From: Pseudidiomarina sp.
GTDB lineage: Bacteria > Pseudomonadota > Gammaproteobacteria > Enterobacterales > Alteromonadaceae
DNA: 64,000 nucleotides
Reading direction: 5' to 3'
NCBI GenBank assembly: GCA_023260975.1
Contig: JALQTK010000003.1
Span: 39,445-103,444 of the forward strand
Translations under genes and position numbers: made by a program
The notes under the pieces: model-generated
What the model was told of the DNA's origin: nothing
The model's database searches: none
The model's input: the letters and a program-made list of their open reading frames with translations, nothing else
In this document: piece by piece, positions 1 to 8,526 of the stretch
Position numbering within the stretch: the first letter of the stretch is position 1
Layout of the letters: every line of letters begins with the position of its first letter

Positions 1-710
1 GTCAAGTCATCAGTAATATGGTCGGCGCTTCAGTTGGTGCTGCTGGTCAGCGTTGTATGGCTATTTCAGTTGCCGTCTTTGTCGGTCAATCGAAACAGTG
101 GATCGCGGAAATTGCCGAAGCCTTAGCCAAAGTGAAGCCCGGTGTATGGAACGACAAAGACGCCGCTTATGGTCCGGTGATCAGCCCACAGGCGAAGCAA
201 CGTATTGAGAACTTCATTACCCAAGGCGTTAACGAAGGCGCCAAGCTGTTGGTTGATGGCCGAAATTGTCAGGTTGACGGTTATCCGAATGGTAACTGGG
301 TCGGCCCAACCATGTTCAGCGGCGTTACCACCGACATGGAAATCTACAAAAACGAGATCTTTGGTCCGGTATTATGCGCAACCGAAGTTGAGACACTCGA
401 CGATGCGCTGAAACTCGTCAATGCCAACCCGTACGGCAACGGCACCTCAATCTTTACGGCCAGCGGCGCCGCCGCGCGCAAATACCAGCATGAAGTAGAA
501 GTCGGCCAAGTTGGTATCAATATTCCTATTCCGGTACCCCTACCATTTTTCTCATTTACCGGTTGGAAAGGCTCATTTATGGGCGATTTACATGCCTACG
601 GTAAGCAAGCGGTGCGTTTTTATAGTGAGACTAAAACCGTCACAGCGCGTTGGTTTGAGAGCGATATTGCCGATGCGAACGGTCCCAACATGACTATTCA
701 CTTAAAATAA
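1..710 (+). CDS. mmsA: Methylmalonate-semialdehyde dehydrogenase (CoA-acylating), 3' part only
   Basis: The C-terminal part of an aldehyde dehydrogenase. The reading frame is open from base 3 at the window edge, so the ATG at 18 is internal and not the true start. The catalytic cysteine sits in GAAGQRCMA, the MmsA form of the motif, followed by the EIFGPVL and NPYGNG blocks and the [12 protein letters not shown]-terminal region characteristic of the family. MmsA converts methylmalonate semialdehyde to propionyl-CoA and also acts on malonate semialdehyde, the last dedicated step of valine catabolism. The acyl-CoA dehydrogenase, hydrolase and mmsB downstream supply its substrate, which supports the call. 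Roughly half of the protein lies outside the window. Confidence 0.93.
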   Translation, partial: QVISNMVGASVGAAGQRCMAISVAVFVGQSKQWIAEIAEALAKVKPGVWNDKDAAYGPVISPQAKQRIENFITQGVNEGAKLLVDGRNCQVDGYPNGNWVGPTMFSGVTTDMEIYKNEIFGPVLCATEVETLDDALKLVNANPYGNGTSIFTASGAAARKYQHEVEVGQVGINIPIPVPLPFFSFTGWKGSFMGDLHAYGKQAVRFYSETKTVTARWFESDIADANGPNMTIHLK

Positions 711-735
711 TTACAGAGTTACAGGGTAAGCTGCC

Positions 736-1893
736 ATGAACTTTAATTTAACCGATGACCAACAGGCCTTTGTCGATACCGCCAAAGCCTTTGCTGACAA
801 AGAGCTCGCGCCGTTCGCTGCAGAGTGGGATGAAACCGCACATTTTCCGATTGAGGTGTTTCGTAAGGCCGGTGAATTGGGCTTTATGGGTATGTACACT
901 CCAGAACACGCGGGTGGCTTCGGCATGAGTCGGCTCGATGCGGCATTGATCTTTGAACAACTGGCCATGGGCTGTACTGCGACCACCGCGATGATGACCA
1001 TTCATAATATGGTCAGTTGGATGATTGGCGCGTTTGCCACTCCGCAGGTAGCCGAGCAGTGGGTGCCGGACTTAGTCATGGGTAGCAAGTTAGGGTCGTA
1101 CTGTTTGACCGAACCAGGTGCTGGATCAGATGCCGCTAGTTTGCGTACCAGTGCCCGTCGTGATGGCGACGAGTATGTGCTTAATGGCGCAAAAATGTTT
1201 ATTTCAGGTGCCGGCAGCACCGACGTATTGGTGGTCATGGCACGCACCGGTGGCCCGGGTCCGCGCGGTATTTCGGCGTTTGTCGTACCGGCTGATGCGA
1301 ACGGCATTCATTATGGTAAAAAAGAAGCCAAGATGGGCTGGAATGCCCAACCAACTCGATTAGTGACCTTTGAAGATGTGCGTATTCCAGCGGCTAATCT
1401 GCTCGGCGACGAGGGTGAAGGCTTTAAGTTTGCGATGATGGGTCTTGATGGCGGCCGCATCAATATCGCTGTCTGTTCGGTCGGTACCGCGCAAGCAGCG
1501 TTGAATACCGCACGTAACTACATGCGTGAGCGGCAGCAATTTGGCAAACCATTGGCGCAATTCCAAGCGCTCGAATTTAAACTCGCTGATATGGCCACAG
1601 AACTGGTTGCAGCACGACAAATGGTGCGTTTAGCGGCGTTTAAAGTGGACCATGATGATGCCGATAAAACCACCTATTGTGCCATGGCCAAGCGCTTTGC
1701 CACCGATGTTGGTTTTACGGTGTGTAACGAAGCGCTGCAGATTCACGGTGGCTACGGTTACATTAAGGAGTATCCATTGGAGCGCCATGTGCGTGATGTG
1801 CGGGTGCACCAAATTCTGGAAGGTACCAATGAGATCATGCGGGTTATTATTGGTCGCCGTTTATTGGCCGATATGGATCGTGAGATCCTCTAA
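736..1893 (+). CDS. Acyl-CoA dehydrogenase, probably isobutyryl-CoA dehydrogenase
   Basis: A 385-residue FAD-dependent acyl-CoA dehydrogenase of normal family length. Visible are the N-terminal helical domain, the FAD/substrate motif YCLTEPGAGSDAASL, and the C-terminal signature GGYGYIKEYPLERHVRDVRV. The likely catalytic glutamate lies in ILEGTNEIM near residue 362. Family knowledge: these enzymes introduce the alpha,beta double bond into acyl-CoAs and pass electrons to ETF. Its position between mmsA and 3-hydroxyisobutyryl-CoA hydrolase suggests isobutyryl-CoA (valine route) or 2-methylbutyryl-CoA as substrate; this is inference from context. It starts 25 bases after the mmsA stop and is probably in the same operon. 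Confidence 0.9.
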   Translation: MNFNLTDDQQAFVDTAKAFADKELAPFAAEWDETAHFPIEVFRKAGELGFMGMYTPEHAGGFGMSRLDAALIFEQLAMGCTATTAMMTIHNMVSWMIGAFATPQVAEQWVPDLVMGSKLGSYCLTEPGAGSDAASLRTSARRDGDEYVLNGAKMFISGAGSTDVLVVMARTGGPGPRGISAFVVPADANGIHYGKKEAKMGWNAQPTRLVTFEDVRIPAANLLGDEGEGFKFAMMGLDGGRINIAVCSVGTAQAALNTARNYMRERQQFGKPLAQFQALEFKLADMATELVAARQMVRLAAFKVDHDDADKTTYCAMAKRFATDVGFTVCNEALQIHGGYGYIKEYPLERHVRDVRVHQILEGTNEIMRVIIGRRLLADMDREIL

Positions 1894-1915
1894 GCAACAG
1901 CACAGGAGTTAAGCT

Positions 1916-3034
1916 ATGACCAGCGTGGTGGAGTTTGACCAGTTAAGCACAGCCGCAGGGCAGCGCATAGGTATCGCGCGACTCAATTCGGAAAAGTCGC
2001 TGAATGCCCTCAGTTTGGACATGATCCAACTACTGCAACCGCAATTGGACGCCTGGGCTCGCGATGATCAGGTGGTATGTGTGTGGCTCGAGGGTGCTGG
2101 TGAAAAAGCCTTTTGTGCGGGTGGTGATATTGTTGCCATGTATAACGCCATGGCTGCTCGGCCCGGTACCTTGGTTGACGAAGTAGCTGATTTTTTTAGC
2201 CAAGAATATCGCCTTGATTACACTATACATTGCTATCCCAAGCCGGTTGTGGTGTGGGGCCATGGAATTGTCATGGGGGGCGGCATGGGCCTGATGAATG
2301 GCGGCAGTCACCGCATTGTCACCGAGCGTACTTTGATGGCGATGCCGGAAGTGACTATTGGCTTGTATCCCGATGTTGGCGCAACTCATTTTTTGAGCAA
2401 GATGCCAAGCGGCTGTGGTTTATACTTAGGTCTAACGGGTGCGCACATGAATGCGAGTGACGCCTTATTCTTGGGCTTGGCGGACCATTTTGCCAGCAGC
2501 GAACGTAAAGCAGAAATACTAGCCGGCTTGCAACAATTGGCCTGGCAGGATAATGCCAATGCCAACCGTGAGCGGGTCAGTGAGTATTTGGCAAACATCA
2601 GTCAGGCGGATCAATCACTGCAACCAGTCAGCCCAGTGCAACAGCATTTGGAGCATATTCAGCAGTTAACTGCGGGCCATTCGCTGGTGGACGTGGTGGA
2701 ACGTATTAGCAGCGATAGTAGCGATGACAAATGGCTTCAGCGCGCGGCGCAAACGCTACGCAATGGCTGCCCAATGACCGCACATATTGTTTGGAATCAG
2801 CTGCAACATGGCGGTGATTTAAGCCTTGCCGATTGTTTCCGTTTAGAGCTGACGCTGTCGGTGGCCTGTGCCACCCGTGGTGATTTCGTGGAAGGTATTC
2901 GGGCGCTGCTGATTGATAAAGATAAACAACCCGGCTGGCAACATGCAACGGTCGCAGAGGTTGACGAGGAAGAAGTGGATGGCTTCTTCAACTCACCGTG
3001 GCCGGTTGGCCAACACCCATTGCGCGATTTATAA
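1916..3034 (+). CDS. 3-hydroxyisobutyryl-CoA hydrolase (crotonase superfamily)
   Basis: A 372-residue crotonase-fold protein, longer than a plain enoyl-CoA hydratase (about 260) and matching the HIBYL-CoA hydrolase family. The oxyanion-hole motif KAFCAGGDIVAMY lies at residues 64-76, and GIVMGGGMGLMNGG with MPEVTIGLYPDVGATHFLS is the hydrolase-type active-site region. It releases 3-hydroxyisobutyrate from its CoA ester in valine degradation, giving the substrate of MmsB, the next gene. A good ribosome binding site (CAGGAG) precedes the ATG. Simple enoyl-CoA hydratase is a less likely alternative because of the length and the IGLYPDVG motif. Confidence 0.9.
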   Translation: MTSVVEFDQLSTAAGQRIGIARLNSEKSLNALSLDMIQLLQPQLDAWARDDQVVCVWLEGAGEKAFCAGGDIVAMYNAMAARPGTLVDEVADFFSQEYRLDYTIHCYPKPVVVWGHGIVMGGGMGLMNGGSHRIVTERTLMAMPEVTIGLYPDVGATHFLSKMPSGCGLYLGLTGAHMNASDALFLGLADHFASSERKAEILAGLQQLAWQDNANANRERVSEYLANISQADQSLQPVSPVQQHLEHIQQLTAGHSLVDVVERISSDSSDDKWLQRAAQTLRNGCPMTAHIVWNQLQHGGDLSLADCFRLELTLSVACATRGDFVEGIRALLIDKDKQPGWQHATVAEVDEEEVDGFFNSPWPVGQHPLRDL

Positions 3035-3062
3035 CTGACCTCAAGGTGAACTGGAGAGTGTC

Positions 3063-3956
3063 ATGGCAACGATTGGATTTATTGGATTAGGAAATATGGG
3101 CGGGCCAATGGCCGCCAACTTAGCCAAAGCTGGCCATCAGGTACGGGTGTTTGATTTGGTTCGTAGCGCTGTAGAGGCTGCTCAGCAAGCTGGTTGTCAT
3201 GCTGCGGAATCGGCGACTGCCGCCGCTATTGATGCTGAATTTGTCATCACCATGCTACCTGCGGATGCCCATGTGCATGGCGTCTATCTGGGCGAGCAAG
3301 GTCTCTATAAAGTACTCAAAAAAGACTGTTTAGCCATTGATTGCAGCACGATTAGTGCTGAAATGGCACGCAATGTGGCAAGCCAACTGCGTGGCCACGC
3401 GATTGCCTTTATCGATGCACCGGTATCGGGTGGCGTTGCTGGTGCTCAGGCCGGCACCTTGTCATTTATGTGTGGCGGTAACGAAGCCGACGTAGAGCGG
3501 GCACGGCCGCTATTGCAGCAGATGGGCAAAAATATCTTCCGCGCTGGTGATTATGGCGCTGGGCAAGTGGCAAAAATGTGCAATAACATGCTGCTATCGG
3601 TGCTGATGGTCGGCACTTCAGAGGCACTACAGTTAGGTGTGGCACATGGTTTAGACCCACAGGTATTGTCGCAAATTATGCTACAAAGCTCCGGTCGTAA
3701 CTGGACTTTAGAAGTATATAATCCGTGCCCAGGTGTGATGGATAATAGCCCTGCTAGCCGTGGTTACAGCGGCGGCTTTATGGTTGATTTGATGAGCAAA
3801 GATTTAGGCTTAGCCCAACGTGCTGCGGTTGCCAGTGGTGCCAGTACCCCCATGGGGGCGTTGACTCATAACCTCTATCGCGCATGGTCACAGTTGGGCC
3901 ATGGTAAAGAAGATTTTTCGAGTATTTTTAATTACTTGAAACCACAGATAAAGTAA
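3063..3956 (+). CDS. mmsB: 3-hydroxyisobutyrate dehydrogenase
   Basis: A 297-residue beta-hydroxyacid dehydrogenase. The N-terminal Rossmann motif is FIGLGNMGGPMAANLAKAG (residues 6-24), the substrate-binding block is DAPVSGGVAGAQAGTLSFMCGG, and the catalytic lysine lies in GAGQVAKMCNNMLL near residue 170. The GKEDFSSIF tail is typical of MmsB and less so of tartronate semialdehyde reductases. It oxidises 3-hydroxyisobutyrate to methylmalonate semialdehyde with NAD+. It sits between the hydrolase and an SDR gene, with GGAG eight bases before the ATG. Within the window, MmsB and MmsA form consecutive steps of valine breakdown. Confidence 0.93.
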   Translation: MATIGFIGLGNMGGPMAANLAKAGHQVRVFDLVRSAVEAAQQAGCHAAESATAAAIDAEFVITMLPADAHVHGVYLGEQGLYKVLKKDCLAIDCSTISAEMARNVASQLRGHAIAFIDAPVSGGVAGAQAGTLSFMCGGNEADVERARPLLQQMGKNIFRAGDYGAGQVAKMCNNMLLSVLMVGTSEALQLGVAHGLDPQVLSQIMLQSSGRNWTLEVYNPCPGVMDNSPASRGYSGGFMVDLMSKDLGLAQRAAVASGASTPMGALTHNLYRAWSQLGHGKEDFSSIFNYLKPQIK

Positions 3957-3967
3957 CGGAATAGAGC

Positions 3968-4732
3968 ATGCAAATAGCTAACAGTACGATTGTTATCACC
4001 GGGGGTGCGCAAGGCTTAGGTTTAGCCATGGCCAGTCATTTTGCTGCCGATGGCGCCAATTTAGCCTTGATTGATATGAACGCCGAAACATTAGCAGCTG
4101 CAGAGCAGCAGTGTTTGGCCGCAGGTGCCAAGCAGGTGCGCGGCTATGTGCTGAACGTCACCGACGAAGCCGCCGTTGAGCACGTGTTTGCTGATATCAA
4201 CCAAGCTTTTGGTGGCATGGATGTATTGATCAACAACGCTGGTATTTTGCGCGATGGTCTATTAATCAAAATGAAAGACGGCGAAATCACCCAAAAAATG
4301 CCATTACAGCAGTTTCAGTCGGTGCTTGATGTGAACCTGACTGGGAGTTTCCTGTGTGGCCGTGAAGCTGCGGCACATATGGCGAAAGCGGGTAAGGGCG
4401 GGGTGATTATTAACATTTCCTCGGTTGCTCGCGCCGGCAATATGGGTCAGACGAACTACGCGGCAACCAAAGCCGGTGTGGTTGCTATGACGGTAACATG
4501 GGCGCGTGAATTGGGCCGCTTTGGTATTCGTTGCGGCGCCATTGCACCGGGTTTTATTGAAACGCCGATGACCGCCAGCATGAAGCCAGAAGCGATTGAC
4601 CGGGCACTTTCCATGGTGCCGTTGCGACGCTGGGGGCAGCCCGATGAAATCGCCCATAGCGCGCGTTATATCATTGAAAATGACTTCTTCAGTGGGCGGG
4701 TGGTCGAGATAGACGGTGGCGTTAGGTTATAG
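3968..4732 (+). CDS. Short-chain dehydrogenase/reductase of the branched-chain catabolic cluster
   Basis: A 254-residue classical SDR. The cofactor motif TGGAQGLG is at the N terminus, NNAG follows mid-domain, and the catalytic Tyr and Lys are in YAATK (residues 164-168), with Ser in NISSVARAG upstream. The end EIDGGVRL is usual for 3-oxoacyl/3-hydroxyacyl reductases. In related marine gammaproteobacteria an SDR in such clusters is assigned to 2-methyl-3-hydroxybutyryl-CoA oxidation (isoleucine branch). That assignment is inference here. It starts 11 bases after mmsB, and its stop codon shares a base with the start of the LysR gene (TAGTG). Confidence 0.85.
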   Translation: MQIANSTIVITGGAQGLGLAMASHFAADGANLALIDMNAETLAAAEQQCLAAGAKQVRGYVLNVTDEAAVEHVFADINQAFGGMDVLINNAGILRDGLLIKMKDGEITQKMPLQQFQSVLDVNLTGSFLCGREAAAHMAKAGKGGVIINISSVARAGNMGQTNYAATKAGVVAMTVTWARELGRFGIRCGAIAPGFIETPMTASMKPEAIDRALSMVPLRRWGQPDEIAHSARYIIENDFFSGRVVEIDGGVRL

Positions 4733-5631
4733 TGCGAAAATTACCCCCATTAAATGCGTTAAAAGCGTTTGAAGCAGCGGCCCGTAACCTGAGTTTTACC
4801 CGCGCCGCCGATGAGTTATTTGTCACTCAGGCGGCGGTCAGCCATCAGGTGAAAGCACTCGAAGAGTTTTTGGGGGTAAAATTATTTTTACGGCGCAATC
4901 GTGCCTTGTTACTGACGGCTGAAGGGCAAACTTACTATCTTGAATTAAAAGAAATTTTTAACCACATCCTGCAGGCGACTGAGCGCTTAAAGAATGCCTC
5001 GTCACGCGGGCAATTGACGATTTCATTGCCACCTAGCTTTGCCATTTTATGGTTTGTTCCACGCTTGAGTCGTTTTCGTGATAGTTATCCCGATATTGAT
5101 GTGCGTATTCGTGCGGTCGACGAAGTGGATGGTTCATTGACCGAAGATGTTGACGTAGCGATCTACTATGGCGCCGGCAAATGGCCCGGTTTAAAGGCGT
5201 TCAAATTACATAATGAGTACTTGCTGCCGGTCTGCTCACCGTTATTACTCAATGGCAAAAAGCCATTGCGTGAACCACGTGACTTGCTCAATCACACGCT
5301 GCTGCATGATGAAACCCGTAATGCCTGGAAAGATTGGTTTCGCTTAGTTGGTATTGATAAAAATAAGGGTGATAACGGGCCGATTTTTAGTCACTCGAAC
5401 CTCGCCTTGAAGGCTGCAGTTTACGGGCAGGGTATTGCGCTGGCGAATAACGTGCTGGTAAAACAAGAAATTGAAGCCGGGCACTTAATCCAACTATTCA
5501 CTGAGGTATTACCGCGCACCAAGTCGTTTTATCTGGTCTGCCGTGAGTCACAAGCCGAGGTCGGTAAAATTGCCACCTTTCGTAACTGGCTACTGAGTGT
5601 GGTCGAAGAGGAAGAAGATAGTTATGAGTGA
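4732..5631 (+). CDS. gcvA: LysR-family regulator, GcvA type
   Basis: A 299-residue LysR-type regulator starting with GTG at the TAGTG overlap with the SDR stop. The N-terminal winged helix-turn-helix reads RNLSFTRAADELFVTQAAVSHQVKALEEFLG (about residues 18-48), a pattern typical of GcvA-like proteins (LPPLNALKAFEAAARN). The rest is the periplasmic-binding-like effector domain. In Escherichia coli gcvA lies close upstream of rlmM, and here rlmM is two genes downstream, which supports orthology with the activator of glycine cleavage genes. The overlap with the catabolic gene upstream leaves open whether it regulates valine degradation instead. Confidence 0.78.
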   Translation: MRKLPPLNALKAFEAAARNLSFTRAADELFVTQAAVSHQVKALEEFLGVKLFLRRNRALLLTAEGQTYYLELKEIFNHILQATERLKNASSRGQLTISLPPSFAILWFVPRLSRFRDSYPDIDVRIRAVDEVDGSLTEDVDVAIYYGAGKWPGLKAFKLHNEYLLPVCSPLLLNGKKPLREPRDLLNHTLLHDETRNAWKDWFRLVGIDKNKGDNGPIFSHSNLALKAAVYGQGIALANNVLVKQEIEAGHLIQLFTEVLPRTKSFYLVCRESQAEVGKIATFRNWLLSVVEEEEDSYE

Positions 5632-6253
5632 GGTGCAACGGGTAGCACTGCAGCGCGATAACCCCGATGGAACCGTGCGGGTGGTATTTGCCCACGGTGC
5701 TGGTGCTGGCTTACAAAGCGATTTTATGCAGTTTATCGCACTGGGGCTGGCATTACGTAACATTGAGGTGGTGCGTTTTAACTTTCCTTACTGGCAGAAG
5801 TTTATGGATAGTGGTGTGCGCCGTCCACCCAATCCGATGGCCCATCTAGAGCATTGCATGGCCACCGTGGTAAACCAATTTAATGATAATAAGCCACTGT
5901 TTTTAATGGGTAAATCTATGGGGGCGCGAGTCGCTTTTCGGCAGGCCGACAAGCTCGGTGCAAAAGCAGCTATTGCGTTGGGATATCCGTTTCACCCAAT
6001 CGGTAAGCCGCAGCGGCTCAGACTCGATGATTTAGCGACGCGTTGTAAGGCTAATCTTATTTTACAAGGTGATCGAGACCGCTTCGGTAAACCTGAAGAA
6101 GTGCTACACTATGCATTGCCAAGCAATATCGAGCTGCGTTGGCTGGCCGGTGGTGATCATAGTCTACAACCGACGGCACGCAGCGGTATCGCGCCAACCA
6201 ACTTGTGGCAGCAAGCAATCGATCAGGTACTTGAATTTATTCAGGCTGATTAG
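5624..6253 (+). CDS. Alpha/beta hydrolase of the KANL3/TEX30-like family
   Basis: The ORF track starts at 5597, but that part lies inside the LysR gene. The ATG at 5624 overlaps the LysR stop by eight bases and gives a 209-residue protein beginning MSEVQRVALQ. It has the alpha/beta hydrolase layout: FAHGAGAGLQSDFMQ oxyanion region, nucleophile elbow GKSMGARVA (GxSxG), an acid in LQGDRDRFGKPEE and a histidine in GGDHSLQP. The substrate is unknown; bacterial relatives are annotated only as hydrolases. Location between gcvA and rlmM and the overlap indicate co-transcription with gcvA. Confidence 0.8.
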   Translation: MSEVQRVALQRDNPDGTVRVVFAHGAGAGLQSDFMQFIALGLALRNIEVVRFNFPYWQKFMDSGVRRPPNPMAHLEHCMATVVNQFNDNKPLFLMGKSMGARVAFRQADKLGAKAAIALGYPFHPIGKPQRLRLDDLATRCKANLILQGDRDRFGKPEEVLHYALPSNIELRWLAGGDHSLQPTARSGIAPTNLWQQAIDQVLEFIQAD

Positions 6254-6285
6254 GTCGATTCACTGGCACTAACAAATGAGAAATT

Positions 6286-7377
6286 ATGTCTGGAATTTTA
6301 GTCTACTGCCGCGCTGGCTTTGAGAATGATTGCGCTGCTGAATTGCAGGATAAAACTGCTGCTCTCGGGGTGTTTGGTTATTGCCAAACTACCCTTAATA
6401 GTGGTTATGTGGTGTACCGCTGTCAGCCTGAAGAAGCTGATCATTTAGGCCGCAAATTAGCCTTGCGTGACTTAGTGTTTGCCCGTCAATTTATTGTAAT
6501 TATTGCTGAATTAGCTGAGATTCCTGCCACTGATCGGGTCAGTACCATGCAAATGGCACTGATGGATGAGCAGCTCAACGAGAATTTCGCGATGGTCAAA
6601 CCGGCCGGTGATTTGCGCGTAGAAACCCCCGATACCAATGAAGCGAAAGAACTGACCACTTTCTGTCGTAAATTTACGGTGCCGCTGCGCCAAGGGTTGC
6701 GACAAAGCGGCTGGCTGACCGCCAAAGAGAGTGATCGGCGGCCCACTCTGCACGCATTCTTTTTAACCGGCCAACAGCTGGTCATCGGCTATTCATATAG
6801 TTACAACCAATCACCCTGGCCGATGGGTATTCTGCGGTTACGCTCACCGAGTGATGCACCAAGTCGCTCAACGTTGAAATTGGACGAAGCTTTTCAACAG
6901 TTTATTCCTGCCCATGAACGTGAAGAGCGGGTTAGTTCCGGTATGAATGCAGTCGATTTAGGCGCTGCGCCAGGTGGCTGGACCTATCAATTGGTGCGCC
7001 GTGGCATGATGGTGCAAGCCATTGATAATGGGCCGATGGCACAAAGCCTGATGGATAGCGGTCAAGTAAAACATATTCGCGACGACGGTTTTAAATACCG
7101 TCCCAAGAAAAAGAATGTCACCTGGTTGGTGTGTGACATGGTCGAAAAACCCATGCGTGTGGCCGAGCTGATGACCCAATGGTTTATTGATGGTGACTGT
7201 AAAGAAGCTATTTTTAATCTCAAGTTACCGATGAAAAAGCGCTATGCCATGGTCAGTGAATGTCTGCAGCTGATTCAAACCGAGTTGGCCGAGAAGGGTA
7301 TGGGCCGCTATGAAGTGCAAGCCAAGCAGCTTTATCATGACCGCGAAGAAGTGACGGTGCATGTTCGCTCGCTGTAA
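6286..7377 (+). CDS. rlmM: 23S rRNA (cytidine2498-2'-O)-methyltransferase RlmM
   Basis: A 363-residue protein matching RlmM length. The N-terminal half is a THUMP-like domain (GFENDCAAELQDK onward). The C-terminal half is a Rossmann methyltransferase with SAM motif VDLGAAPGGWTYQLVRRG at about residues 223-240, and the K-D-K-E residues of 2'-O-methyltransferases are represented in WLVCDMVEKP and FNLKLPMKKRY. It methylates C2498 of 23S rRNA in the cytoplasm. A bidirectional terminator follows before the convergent isocitrate dehydrogenase gene. Confidence 0.95.
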   Translation: MSGILVYCRAGFENDCAAELQDKTAALGVFGYCQTTLNSGYVVYRCQPEEADHLGRKLALRDLVFARQFIVIIAELAEIPATDRVSTMQMALMDEQLNENFAMVKPAGDLRVETPDTNEAKELTTFCRKFTVPLRQGLRQSGWLTAKESDRRPTLHAFFLTGQQLVIGYSYSYNQSPWPMGILRLRSPSDAPSRSTLKLDEAFQQFIPAHEREERVSSGMNAVDLGAAPGGWTYQLVRRGMMVQAIDNGPMAQSLMDSGQVKHIRDDGFKYRPKKKNVTWLVCDMVEKPMRVAELMTQWFIDGDCKEAIFNLKLPMKKRYAMVSECLQLIQTELAEKGMGRYEVQAKQLYHDREEVTVHVRSL

Positions 7378-7396
7378 CGGGACTAATTAAACCACT

Positions 7397-7424
7397 AAAA
7401 AAGGCAGCTTAACGCTGCCTTTTT
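7397..7424. terminator. Bidirectional rho-independent terminator between rlmM and the isocitrate dehydrogenase gene
   Basis: Inverted repeat GGCAGC / GCTGCC with a five-base loop, flanked by an A run on the left and a T run on the right, so it can end transcription from both convergent genes. Confidence 0.85.
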
Positions 7425-7443
7425 AGTTCTTGCATCAAAGCCA

Positions 7444-8448
7444 TTATAAGCGGTCGATGACCGCTTGGGTAAAGTCGGTGGTGCCGTGGCTGCCACCGAG
7501 ATCGCGGGTCGCACGATCGCCACTGGCAATGGTGTCAGTCAGCGCTTTACGGATACGCGCTGCATGCTCAGGCATTTGCAGGTACTCTAGCATTTGAATA
7601 GCGGCCAGAATGACCGAGCTTGGATTGGCTATATTTTGTCCGGCGATATCTGGTGCCGAGCCATGTACTGCCTCAAAAATCGCTGAGTGTTCACCAATGT
7701 TGGCGCCCGGCGCCATGCCTAAGCCGCCAACTAATCCAGCGCATAAATCAGACAAAATATCGCCAAATAGATTGGTGGTTACAATCACGTCAAACTGTTC
7801 TGGGTTCATTACCAATTTCATGCACACCGCATCGACGATCATCTCGTTGGTTTCAATATCGGGATACTGTGCGGCAATCTCACGAGCCACTGTTAAAAAC
7901 AAACCAGAGGTTGATTTGAGAATATTTGCTTTGTGGACAATAGTGACTTTCTTGCGGCCTTCGCGGCGCGCTAAATCATAGGCGAAGCGAACGATGCGCT
8001 CAGAGCCTTCGCGGGTGATTTGGCTCATTGCTTGGGCGCTGTTACCGTCGGCTGAAACAACTTGGCCAAGGCCGCTGTACATGCCTTCAGTATTCTCACG
8101 AATAGTAATAATATCAATATCTTGATAACGCGCCTTGGTGCCTTTGAAGGAAAGCACCGGGCGCACGTTGGCATAGAGATTGAATTGCTTGCGTAGGCTC
8201 ACGTTAATTGAGGTAAAGCCTTCACCCACCGGGGTTGTTAGCGGGCCTTTTAAGGTGGCACGGTTGCGTGCAATGGCGTCTAAAGTAGCCGCCGGCAATA
8301 GTTCACCGGTTTTTTCTAACGCTGCCAGTCCGGCATCGGCAAACTCGTAGGTAAAGCCGCAGTTGGCTTTATCGAGAATTTTAAGAGTGGCTTCAATAAT
8401 ATCTGGGCCAATGCCATCGCCCGGAATAACCGTTATGGTGGTTGTCAT
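7444..8448 (-). CDS. Isocitrate dehydrogenase, NAD-dependent type
   Basis: A 334-residue member of the isocitrate/isopropylmalate dehydrogenase family. The N terminus reads ITVIPGDGIGPDI; TSINVSLRK carries the substrate-contacting serine and arginine; RENTEGMYSG and TNLFGDILSDLCAGLVGG are family signatures. The cofactor loop reads HGSAPDIAGQNIANP. Asp-Ile in this loop is typical of NAD users, whereas NADP enzymes have Lys-Tyr, so NAD specificity is inferred. The serine motif favours isocitrate over isopropylmalate, and no leucine genes are nearby. It stands alone, with a terminator of the upstream gene before it and another terminator after it. Confidence 0.87.
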   Translation of the reverse strand: MTTTITVIPGDGIGPDIIEATLKILDKANCGFTYEFADAGLAALEKTGELLPAATLDAIARNRATLKGPLTTPVGEGFTSINVSLRKQFNLYANVRPVLSFKGTKARYQDIDIITIRENTEGMYSGLGQVVSADGNSAQAMSQITREGSERIVRFAYDLARREGRKKVTIVHKANILKSTSGLFLTVAREIAAQYPDIETNEMIVDAVCMKLVMNPEQFDVIVTTNLFGDILSDLCAGLVGGLGMAPGANIGEHSAIFEAVHGSAPDIAGQNIANPSSVILAAIQMLEYLQMPEHAARIRKALTDTIASGDRATRDLGGSHGTTDFTQAVIDRL

Positions 8449-8495
8449 GCGCTGTGATCCTACTACGAACTGGAAATAGGCGCGTATTTTAGCAG

Positions 8496-8521
8496 AAAAA
8501 ACCCCGCTGAGAGCGGGGTTT
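8496..8521 (-). terminator. Terminator after the DUF3192 gene
   Basis: On the minus strand, stem AACCCCGCT / AGCGGGGTT with a three-base loop is followed by a run of T, directly after the stop codon of the DUF3192 gene. Confidence 0.85.
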
Positions 8522-8526
8522 AATCA

